From a virus: 36,698 nt of DNA. Location: positions 1 through 36,698 of the IMG/VR virus record IMGVR_UViG_3300009432_000003, one strand, 5' to 3'. A model generated the notes under the pieces. It was not told the origin of the DNA. It searched no databases and was given only the letters and a program-made list of their open reading frames with translations. Positions 29,616 to 36,698 of this stretch are shown piece by piece; within the stretch, counting starts at the first letter, position 1; each line of letters starts with the position of its first letter. The translations under genes were made by a program, and so were the position numbers.

Positions 29616-29864
29616 TTAGTTCAACTCGTCCACAGCTTCATCAACTAACTCAGCATCTTCAACTGGGTTTTCTAGCTGTTGAGTCAGCATATTAATAAAC
29701 GAATCTTTCGTCACATTAGCATGATCTGCGTCAAATTTAGCTTGCGACAAACGCTGTTCAGCAACTTGAATGTGTTGAACCATCATCTGTTGCTCTTCGG
29801 TCATATCTTCTAAAATGTAATCTTTGTCATTAATCTTTAATTCGGTTTTCTTTTCTTCTGACAT
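29616..29864 (-). CDS. Small acidic phage protein
   Basis: 82 residues. ELKINDKDYILEDMTEEQQM and QHIQVAEQRLSQAKFDADHA resemble a group of short hypothetical proteins in marine tailed phages (DUF6447-like, from memory). Entirely helical apart from the first strand, very acidic C-terminus. It lies two bases before the next gene in the lysis operon; function unknown. Confidence 0.7.
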   Translation of the reverse strand: MSEEKKTELKINDKDYILEDMTEEQQMMVQHIQVAEQRLSQAKFDADHANVTKDSFINMLTQQLENPVEDAELVDEAVDELN

Positions 29865-29905
29865 TTTAAACTCTCCTAAGGTTTGTGAATTACCATTATA
29901 GCTGA

Positions 29906-30415
29906 TTACTTTAATGGATTGCTAATATAGTCTAGTGCTGACCATAAATCTTCTACTTCTCTTTTTACATTTACAATTCTTGCTTCAAATCCTGTTACTT
30001 TTTCTGTAACGATTTCTGCTTTTGCTACGGTTGCTTTCATTGACTCAATATCTTTTTCCAGAGCATCTACGTTGTCATCAATTAACAGTAGTTTATTTTG
30101 TTGCTCTATGATCGTTTGTAGGTTTACTCCGAGTGCCGCCAACTTACCTTGGAGTTGCGATACATCGTTGTCTTTAAGTTCTTGCTTGATTAAGTCAATT
30201 TCGCTTAGCAGTTCTTGCTTATTTGTCGTAACTTGCTCTTCCAAGGGAGCAATATTTGGAATAAAACGAGACTCTACAGATTCTAATCGGCCATATAGAC
30301 TGCTTGCCGTCCAAACACCACCGCCAAGAGTGGTCGCAAGACTAAACAAAATCGCAATGTACACTCCTTTAAACGATGTTCCACCTATTTTAAGTTCGGT
30401 TTCTTGCAAACTCAC
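29906..30415 (-). CDS. Membrane-anchored coiled-coil protein (spanin-like topology)
   Basis: 169 residues from GTG (GTGA overlap with the upstream stop, GGAGGCGG ribosome site). One N-terminal transmembrane helix (GVYIAILFSLATTLGGGVW, about 17-36) is followed by a long coiled coil (about 45-160). An inner-membrane protein with an extended periplasmic coil looks like an i-spanin or a structural membrane protein. No lipoprotein partner gene is nested in it, so a spanin call is tentative. Confidence 0.6.
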   Translation of the reverse strand: MSLQETELKIGGTSFKGVYIAILFSLATTLGGGVWTASSLYGRLESVESRFIPNIAPLEEQVTTNKQELLSEIDLIKQELKDNDVSQLQGKLAALGVNLQTIIEQQNKLLLIDDNVDALEKDIESMKATVAKAEIVTEKVTGFEARIVNVKREVEDLWSALDYISNPLK

Positions 30416-31281
30416 GAGCCGCCTCCGTCAGTTTCTTCACAATTTAAACCTGTAGTGAAACATTCATAGCCCAAATAGGTCGGTCCAGTAAGGTAGAGTT
30501 CAGATTGAGCCCCATACTCCATAATAGAAACGTCTGTCATGTAGATATCAATGCCAAAATTGTCAGTTCCGTTTAAATAAACGCTACTTGCAAGACTCCC
30601 AGAAGACCAAGCAATACTAATCGCTTGATTAGACGCTGAATAACTTAGCGTATTATCCTCAATCCTAGTGTTGTTATCCATCGCGCCTTGATCTAAGAAA
30701 GCTACCGCGTCAGGATTTGCGCTTACAGCAATAAAAGCAGACGCATTATTGGCGTGTTCTTCTATGTCGGACAGACTCTGGTTATAAGTGTCAGCATCTT
30801 CTTGATCTATTGTTAAAGCATCAGTGTTAGCCCCCACAAAGTCCTGAACCGCGGCCTCTTCGTCTGGGGTATTAGCGGCATCAGCTAATTCTGCGACCTG
30901 CTGAACAGCAAGCATATCAACTACCACTGCGGTAAAAGCATCTATAGCATCATCCATCTGGTCAAGTTCTGACTGCGCTTGCTCTTCAAGATATTGTTGC
31001 GCACTGCCGTAAGGTAGATAATTAACCATGCCTGACAAAGCCAAATTGTAATTAGATACCATGTCGCTTGATATGTATGACGTTCCCGCTAATTGTCCAT
31101 TAGATAAGCCTGTGCCAGTATTAGCAAAATCCATTGCCGCTCCTGTCATCAAAATACCTTTATTAATCTGATCTACAATGACAGAAGAAGATTGTATTAA
31201 ATCATCAAGTTCACTGGCTTGACCGCCTGAACATATCAGAAACAGACTCGTCAGAGCCGCTTTCTTGAGATTCATCGTCAT
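30412..31281 (-). CDS. Secreted hypothetical protein
   Basis: 289 residues with a signal peptide (MTMNLKKAALTSLFLICSGG, cleavage probably after GGQA). The mature part is acidic, helical at first (QSELDQMDDAIDAFTAVVVD) and strand-rich at the end, with two Cys near the C-terminus (YECFTTGLNCEE) that may pair in the periplasm. Its first 71 bases overlap the 3' end of the preceding gene in another frame. No family recognised; it follows the tail fibre and may alter the host envelope. Confidence 0.72.
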   Translation of the reverse strand: MTMNLKKAALTSLFLICSGGQASELDDLIQSSSVIVDQINKGILMTGAAMDFANTGTGLSNGQLAGTSYISSDMVSNYNLALSGMVNYLPYGSAQQYLEEQAQSELDQMDDAIDAFTAVVVDMLAVQQVAELADAANTPDEEAAVQDFVGANTDALTIDQEDADTYNQSLSDIEEHANNASAFIAVSANPDAVAFLDQGAMDNNTRIEDNTLSYSASNQAISIAWSSGSLASSVYLNGTDNFGIDIYMTDVSIMEYGAQSELYLTGPTYLGYECFTTGLNCEETDGGGS

Positions 31282-31939
31282 CTACTCCTATACCTAAAAT
31301 TTGATTATACCATTCCTGGGATTTTGTATACTTGGGAAATTTTGGCCGTTTTGTAAATATAGCATGTTTTCCCATACGGACTTTGCCATAATCTGGAATA
31401 TAAAGTTCAGGTTTAGTCTTCATCAAAAGAAAAGCACGTTTCCCAACTATTAGTTTTCCGCTTGCGATTAATGGGCAAGGCGTAGCTGATAACATCATCG
31501 CTCTAAATGTTTCCACCGAACCCTGACAAAGACGGCTAATCGCGGCTACTTTCATTCCTAAATCTGAGAGCAACTTGGCATCTCTGCGACGATTACAATC
31601 AACATCCGCTTCATAAGAACCATCCGTATAACCGATCAGTCCTGTTTGAATGCTTCGCCCTGACCCTTGCAAGCACGTTTCCATTCCGTTGGACATGTAA
31701 CTAGGGGCAATAGCAGAGCCGACAGGCATATCAGATGATGAACCTGCTCCGTTGTAAGTATTAGAGACAGATTCATCTTTGCTGTTATTGTTACTACTAA
31801 CGGTACTACCGACCGTATTAGTATTAAGTGACCCATCTTGATTGTTATCAGAATCGGTATCGCCCATCGGCTCTGTTTCTTGCGCTATACAAAAAGAGCA
31901 AAAAGCAAACAATAAGAAACATAATGGAACGCTTTTCAT
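31211..31939 (-). CDS. Secreted phage protein with Cys-rich central domain
   Basis: 242 residues. Signal peptide (MKSVPLCFLLFAFCSFCIAQ) followed by a low-complexity Asn/Ser/Asp linker (about 22-75). The core is METCLQGSGRSIQTGLIG, DVDCNRRRDAKLLSDLGMKV and RLCQGSVETFRAMM, with spaced cysteines, and a basic stretch comes later. The core pattern is recalled from uncharacterised marine phage proteins lying behind tail fibre genes. An accessory virion or periplasmic role is possible. Confidence 0.75.
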   Translation of the reverse strand: MKSVPLCFLLFAFCSFCIAQETEPMGDTDSDNNQDGSLNTNTVGSTVSSNNNSKDESVSNTYNGAGSSSDMPVGSAIAPSYMSNGMETCLQGSGRSIQTGLIGYTDGSYEADVDCNRRRDAKLLSDLGMKVAAISRLCQGSVETFRAMMLSATPCPLIASGKLIVGKRAFLLMKTKPELYIPDYGKVRMGKHAIFTKRPKFPKYTKSQEWYNQILGIGVDDDESQESGSDESVSDMFRRSSQ

Positions 31940-31962
31940 ATTATACCTAATGCTCTAATTCT

Positions 31963-32226
31963 TTACGCCCAGATTCCCGCACATATATCTTGTACGATTT
32001 GCGCTTGCCCAGTTATTACAGTTGGGTCGCCATTTTCATCGTAACGAGACAGATGAGAAACGTGGTTAGATACTGCGGGTAACTCAGCATCGCCAGTGTC
32101 ATCAAATGTAATTGTAGTAACGACCATCAAAGTAGGATTACCCTCATTGGTGCTAGATGCCGCTGTAGAATCTGCGGCTACATATACTTCTGTCCGTTGG
32201 TTTACTTCTGTCTTAGTTATTGCCAT
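31963..32226 (-). CDS. Small protein following the tail fibre
   Basis: 87 residues starting MAITKTEVNQRTEVYVAADS, with AGGGAG before the ATG. Strand-rich (LMVVTTITFDDTGDAELPAV) and with no membrane segment. Placement 28 bases after the fibre stop suggests a small virion or fibre-assembly protein; no family recognised. Confidence 0.72.
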   Translation of the reverse strand: MAITKTEVNQRTEVYVAADSTAASSTNEGNPTLMVVTTITFDDTGDAELPAVSNHVSHLSRYDENGDPTVITGQAQIVQDICAGIWA

Positions 32227-32254
32227 GATTTAATCTCCCTTAGAGATAGTTAAG

Positions 32255-35200
32255 TTATGCGCTTTCAAGCGCGGTAATTCTTGCTTCAAGTTCTTGAATC
32301 GTTTTGACCAGTATAGGAATTAATTTTGATTGGTCAATAGTTTGGTAGTCTGGAGCGGAAGCTACTTTGATATCTCCGACACTTACCCCTTCTGGTAACT
32401 CTTCCCCTTCCAGATACAACGTAGGGGCAGTCATGGCATCTTTTTCACCAACGACAGCTTCTGGAACGATTGCCGCTACTTCGTGAGCAACAAAACCCTG
32501 TACTACAGTATTGTCAGCATCCTGAATCCAATTAAAAGTGCAGGGATTTAAAGCTAAAGTTAGACTTGTTGCGCTAGATAAAGGCTGTATGTTTTCTTTT
32601 AATCTGTAATCAGAAGCTCCAGTGTATTGAGTTCCATAAACATTGTTAGTAATTTGACCTCGTACAGTTCCATCGGCTTGCTTAAAGATTATGTGATAGT
32701 TGTAAGCTGTTCCTGATGATAACGCTCCATACGAATCAATATTAGGAGTGCTTATGCTATTGCTATGAGAGCCAGATATTCTTGTCGCTTTAGTTGAACT
32801 TACTAGCGAGGACGATATTTGGAATACGTTAGCAGTTCCAGAAGGGTGAAAAGCTAAGATACCGTCAGAGTTATAGAAGTTGAACGCTTTTAATCCACCC
32901 CAACCTGAATAAAGTGTTCCACCCTTAAATATCTCTCCACTACCGCCATCACTTATAAGTTGCAAGTCAACGTATGCGGTTTGTGCGCTCCCACCTATCG
33001 GCACAAGTAAAGAGTTAGCAGAACTATCAATATTTAAAGCAGTGGCAGAAGTGGTATTTATCGTAACCACTCCACTGGCTATATTTCCACAGGTTATATC
33101 TCCACTAGAAATTGTGCCTATGTTTACAAGGTTTCTACTGGTATCTATGACATCAACAGTTGCTATCTGTAAACTGCCTTGATGCAATCTGACAGTTCCA
33201 TTATCAAAGATGGTTACTAAGTTTAGGCTGTCAGCTTGGTTGTTAAACCTGTATCCGTGTGCAGAGTTTCCTTTGAAGTAAGCCCCACTGCTAGACATAT
33301 TAATGACTGAAGTGGGCGTAATACTCCCATTAGCTGTAATAGAACCACTAGATAAACTCCCTGTAAAAGTTGCATCTCCATTTCTTGTAAGCGTAAATTT
33401 ATCAGCAGAGCCATCTGCGTGTAAGGCAAAGTTAAAGTTAGTATCTGTTGCAAGCCACCACCCATAACTTGCGCTCACGGTATTGTTAGGATTTCTTATT
33501 TGTATTTGATAACGGCTAGTGGTGCTTGTTTGCAGGGGATAGCCTGTCCCTGCATTTATATCCACCGTTGCAAAAGTAGCGTTTCTACTTGCGTCAATAA
33601 CCGTAGTGCCGCCAACTTTGAAATTGCCTGTAATGTTTGCACCATCAGCTTGTGCTTCTATTTTAGTAGCACCACCTCTATGAATCTCAACATCATGCGC
33701 TGTAGATGTACCAAATTTAATTGAGTCGTGACCAGTGTGAGCATACCAATGAGATCGCATAGAGTTTGCGTCTTGGTTAACCTCAATTTTAGAGTGAACA
33801 TCATCTGTTACATTTAATCTTGCACCCCAACCGCCATCGTTTGTCGCTCCCTGTGTACCGTCACCAACTACAACAAACCGCCTAAACTTTCCACTGAGTG
33901 TAGTATTTGCAAATTCAGCGTAATAGGCTTGGTCGTCTGAATCTTTAAATTGCGTAGCAACTACTTTTCCTGTTGTCGTTAACTCGCCAGTTTGAGATAA
34001 CGTCATTATGTTAGAACTAGCGTTGGAAAGCCTAAAGTTAGTCGTGGCCGTACCTGTACCAGAAACGAACATTTCCATATTCGCAGACGCGCCATTTAAA
34101 AGCGTTAGCTTGTTTGTATTAATGTCACCAAGGGCAATGTTAGTTAACACCCTTGCATCAGTAATTACTTCTACACCACCAATCAACAGCCCTCCAGTTT
34201 GGATATTCATTCCTGTAGAATTAGAAGTAAAGAATGTAGATGAACCATATCCAACATTGCTGTGAATTAAGCCCTGACTATGGATGTACATTGTTGAGGA
34301 GTTTGCGCTACCGATTCGGGTTTTCCAAGAACCATAGTTTGCAGATGTAATACCAAAATAGAGGTAGCTTGCACCTCTTATAGAAGCGTTACTTACAATA
34401 TCCAAGTCTAAGTTAGTGGTGTCCATTGCCGAAACATCTTGACCTATACATAAAGCGGTTACGTTGCTAATTTGACGGCTAGAGTCTATTACTGTGGTGC
34501 CGTTTAGACGATAACCATTTTTAGCTTCAATTTGATCACCTGCATAAATGTAGCCCCTATAAGGAGATAACATGATATTGAGGTAAGAGCCACTTTGAGT
34601 GCCAGTCCACGTTGACGGCATAACAGGGCCATAACCCGACACGGATGAGGTGAAGAAATATTCTGCACCAACAGTTGTATAAGCGCCAACTGTGGCACCT
34701 GCTTCGGAACCTGAGTTGAAATAGTAAATGCCCCAATTCGCGGCATTCTCTTTAAACAACCAGTTGTTAGCTTCTGAGGTATTTGATTTAAGAAATATTC
34801 CTCCGTTGGTGTTATTAATGAAATTACCAGTAGTAGTGATAGACCCACTAGAACTTATAGACCCACTAGAGATAGTTCCTGCTGATATATTCCTACTACC
34901 GTCTATGACAGTGGTAGTGCCTATTTGATAGCTTCCTGCCGCTAGATACTTACTGCCACCACTACCAATTTTCACGCCAGTACCGTTGTGATAAACCAAT
35001 TCTAATGGGTCTGTGCTATACCCTGAATCAACCGTATCAAACCTAGCACTTGTTGCATTAACAATACCTACACCATAAACTGAACTATTGCTCCCTAGAT
35101 AATATTTGGGAGCAGTTATATTTCCACTAGAGATTGTTCCTGCTGTGATATTTCTACTAGCGTCTATTACAGTTGTGCCGCCCATCTGAAAGCTACTGCC

Positions 35201-36698
35201 TGTAACGTCTACATTTCCAGATGAACCGTGAATCTTTAGTCGGGTTGTTAGACTAGAAGAACCGTTAGGACAGTTTCGGAAATTAATTGTGCTGTAAACA
35301 GAATTGTTGCCTTGATAAGCATTATCTATATATAACTGAGCATCACCTGTCGTATATCTAAAATGACCTGCCAGAGTTGCGCTAGATAAATACCCTGCGC
35401 GGAATCCAACAGTCTGACCATCTGCTGATGATTGCGCGTCAATAACTACGTTAGCGGCTCTAGTAGTAATATTGCCTGTGCCAGAGATAGTTCCAACGCT
35501 AATGTTGCCGCCCACAACAGTGTTAGTCATATTAATAGCCGCAGAACCATCAAACGTAACCGAACCTGTAACATTACCAGATAAGGTTAAGGTTCTTGCA
35601 GTTGTCCACTTATCAGCGTTTGGATGATAAGCATCGTGGAATACTCGCTTATCTCCGCTATTGTCATCGTTGACTACAAGTTGTTTAGATGTATTTATTT
35701 TTGCTCTATGGACTCCCGCTACATCGTCATAGGCCATATAGAAAGTATTATCGCCAACACCCACAGAATATCGTGTGTCTGCACTTCCTGCACCAGTACC
35801 TCTTAGGTGAATGACTCCGTAACCAGTAGTGCCATCTATTGCTAACTCTGCATTCCCTGAACCCCAATTAGTATCTGTAATGGAGGTTGTGCCAATTCCT
35901 ATAGCAGATGCAAACATATTTCTGCTTGCGTTTATTACAGTAGTGCTACCCATCTTTAGATCGTTATAAACCCGAACGTGGGAGTCTCCTTCTCCGACAG
36001 AAAATAGCTTAGTTGTTGAATTGTAATACCCAACAGAGTTGTCAAAGAAACGAACCCCACCATAAGTTGATGCCGCGCCTAGAGTAATACCTGTATGCCA
36101 ATCAATATTTAGCTTTGTGTAATTGCCATTAATATTTTCTTTTCTTTTTAGTCCTATTGAATAACCAAGCTTGTCGCCCAAATCATCATCTGCAAAATAA
36201 AGCTGACCGCCTGATAATGTGTTGTAAGCATCGCCAGAAGTGTTACCAACAACAACGTCAGATGTAGTAAGTATTTTCCCAGAAAATGCTCCTGTGGTAG
36301 TTGTTAATCCTCCTATTGGCGCAAGGTTTCCCGCTTGCGTTAGTTCCATTAGACTAGAACTAGCGGTTGACAACCTGAAATGAGTGGTAGCTGTGCCTGT
36401 CCCAACAACAAACATTTCCATATTGGCAGTCGCGCCATTTAGCAATGTCAGTTTATTTGTGTTGATATCACCAAGAGCAATGTTAGTCAACACTCTGCCA
36501 GAAGTGATAACCTCTTGACCACCGATAGAAAGACCACCGCTTGCTATATTGATAGCCCCTGCAAACGTAGCCGCGCCTGAGTCTGCTATTCGCAGTCTTT
36601 CTTTATATGTTGAAGTCGCGCCACTGTATCCTTGAATCACAAAATCAGATACTGACGCGCTTGTACTAGGACGGACAAGACCAATAAATCCTTCGGTA
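32255..36698 (-). CDS. Giant tail-tip/fibre protein, C-terminal part with S74 intramolecular chaperone
   Basis: This is the 3' portion of the gene starting at 6002; the ATG at 36640 is internal (residue 1980). The fibre consists of repeated segments marked by GTTVIDASRN-like turns followed by G(T/N)ISSG-type strands, probably a trimeric beta-structured shaft. The last 119 residues start at SDYRLKEN and match the peptidase S74 intramolecular chaperone of endosialidase-type fibres. That domain drives trimerisation and then cuts itself off, normally just before the conserved Ser (codon 32614-32612). It ends in a Leu-rich helix. Two longer internal duplications (67 and 78 residues) are listed separately. 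A small virion-type gene follows 28 bases downstream. Processing at the Ser is inferred from the family. Confidence 0.93.
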   Translation of the reverse strand, partial: TEGFIGLVRPSTSASVSDFVIQGYSGATSTYKERLRIADSGAATFAGAINIASGGLSIGGQEVITSGRVLTNIALGDINTNKLTLLNGATANMEMFVVGTGTATTHFRLSTASSSLMELTQAGNLAPIGGLTTTTGAFSGKILTTSDVVVGNTSGDAYNTLSGGQLYFADDDLGDKLGYSIGLKRKENINGNYTKLNIDWHTGITLGAASTYGGVRFFDNSVGYYNSTTKLFSVGEGDSHVRVYNDLKMGSTTVINASRNMFASAIGIGTTSITDTNWGSGNAELAIDGTTGYGVIHLRGTGAGSADTRYSVGVGDNTFYMAYDDVAGVHRAKINTSKQLVVNDDNSGDKRVFHDAYHPNADKWTTARTLTLSGNVTGSVTFDGSAAINMTNTVVGGNISVGTISGTGNITTRAANVVIDAQSSADGQTVGFRAGYLSSATLAGHFRYTTGDAQLYIDNAYQGNNSVYSTINFRNCPNGSSSLTTRLKIHGSSGNVDVTGSSFQMGGTTVIDASRNITAGTISSGNITAPKYYLGSNSSVYGVGIVNATSARFDTVDSGYSTDPLELVYHNGTGVKIGSGGSKYLAAGSYQIGTTTVIDGSRNISAGTISSGSISSSGSITTTGNFINNTNGGIFLKSNTSEANNWLFKENAANWGIYYFNSGSEAGATVGAYTTVGAEYFFTSSVSGYGPVMPSTWTGTQSGSYLNIMLSPYRGYIYAGDQIEAKNGYRLNGTTVIDSSRQISNVTALCIGQDVSAMDTTNLDLDIVSNASIRGASYLYFGITSANYGSWKTRIGSANSSTMYIHSQGLIHSNVGYGSSTFFTSNSTGMNIQTGGLLIGGVEVITDARVLTNIALGDINTNKLTLLNGASANMEMFVSGTGTATTNFRLSNASSNIMTLSQTGELTTTGKVVATQFKDSDDQAYYAEFANTTLSGKFRRFVVVGDGTQGATNDGGWGARLNVTDDVHSKIEVNQDANSMRSHWYAHTGHDSIKFGTSTAHDVEIHRGGATKIEAQADGANITGNFKVGGTTVIDASRNATFATVDINAGTGYPLQTSTTSRYQIQIRNPNNTVSASYGWWLATDTNFNFALHADGSADKFTLTRNGDATFTGSLSSGSITANGSITPTSVINMSSSGAYFKGNSAHGYRFNNQADSLNLVTIFDNGTVRLHQGSLQIATVDVIDTSRNLVNIGTISSGDITCGNIASGVVTINTTSATALNIDSSANSLLVPIGGSAQTAYVDLQLISDGGSGEIFKGGTLYSGWGGLKAFNFYNSDGILAFHPSGTANVFQISSSLVSSTKATRISGSHSNSISTPNIDSYGALSSGTAYNYHIIFKQADGTVRGQITNNVYGTQYTGASDYRLKENIQPLSSATSLTLALNPCTFNWIQDADNTVVQGFVAHEVAAIVPEAVVGEKDAMTAPTLYLEGEELPEGVSVGDIKVASAPDYQTIDQSKLIPILVKTIQELEARITALESA
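32816..33049 (-). repeat. 78-aa fibre repeat B, copy 2
   Basis: Starts SATALNIDSS and ends ANVFQI, with the same length and core motifs as the copy at 684-917. It lies close to the C-terminal chaperone domain, whereas copy 1 lies mid-fibre. Confidence 0.85.
33992..34192 (-). repeat. 67-aa fibre repeat A, copy 3
   Basis: Starts GLLIGGVEVITDARV and ends NIMTLSQ. It is the most diverged of the three copies and has exactly the same length. Confidence 0.9.
36335..36535 (-). repeat. 67-aa fibre repeat A, copy 2
   Basis: Starts GLSIGGQEVITSGRV and ends LMELTQ. It is the nearest relative of the copy at 1350-1550 and differs from the third copy at 12 of 67 residues. Confidence 0.9.
36576..36698. repeat. 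Right copy of 123-bp terminal overlap (circular closure)
   Basis: Identical to the first 123 bases of the window. Joining the copies unites the two parts of the tail-tip/fibre gene in one frame, which independently supports circularity. Confidence 0.95.

Noticed and set aside
29906-30415. Confident i-spanin/o-spanin pair
   Set aside because: The inner-membrane coiled-coil topology fits, but no lipoprotein (lipobox) gene is nested or adjacent.
32255-36640. Stand-alone 1,461-aa tail fibre starting at the ATG 36640
   Set aside because: The frame is open upstream across the circular join to 6002; the ATG has no ribosome site and lies within the shaft repeats.

Overview
The window is a complete, circularly assembled genome of a tailed phage. 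Its first and last 123 bases are identical and lie inside one gene, so the unit genome is 36,575 bp and the break point is arbitrary. Gene content (short overlapping operons, tail tape measure, -1 frameshifted tail chaperone, no tail sheath) indicates a lambda-like long non-contractile tail. The moderately AT-rich sequence, the fibre with hundreds of GTTVIDASRN-type repeats and the small conserved hypothetical genes resemble uncultured marine siphoviruses of Gram-negative bacteria. The host cannot be fixed from the sequence; a proteobacterium is the best guess. There is no integrase, DNA polymerase, helicase, RNA polymerase, tRNA or CRISPR array.

Layout, leftward (minus strand) from about 20.5 kb: a packaging and DNA-modification operon (79-aa protein, ParB-like protein, TET/JBP-associated glycosyltransferase, TET/JBP-type dioxygenase, small and large terminase, portal, minor head protein, 22-aa basic peptide; 20530-14421). 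A two-gene rightward island with its own promoter and terminator follows (13.7-14.4 kb). Next is the structural operon: scaffold, P22-type coat protein, connectors, tail terminator, tail tube, G/GT chaperones, tape measure, distal tail proteins, an acetyltransferase-like protein, and a 3,440-residue tail-tip/fibre protein that crosses the window ends. It continues leftward into two secreted proteins, a coiled-coil membrane protein, holin-like proteins and an M15 peptidase endolysin (32.2-28.6 kb).

Early/middle functions lie between 20.8 and 28.6 kb. A control region at 25.9-26.3 kb separates a leftward arm (replication-associated protein, NinB-like, metallophosphoesterase, DUF3310, NinG, small membrane proteins) from a rightward arm (two small proteins, DUF1071/Sak3-type annealing protein, YqaJ exonuclease, SSB-like protein, then a small HTH regulator). 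Four early transcription units share an almost invariant promoter plus leader: TTTACA-like -35, 17 bp, GATAAT-like -10, 4 bp, then CCTCAAT.

The most interesting system is the dioxygenase-glycosyltransferase-ParB cassette beside the terminase. It predicts oxidised and glycosylated bases in the virion DNA. No DNA methyltransferase is recognisable anywhere in the complete genome. The oxidised base would therefore have to be thymine (base-J-like chemistry) or a cytosine methylated by the host.
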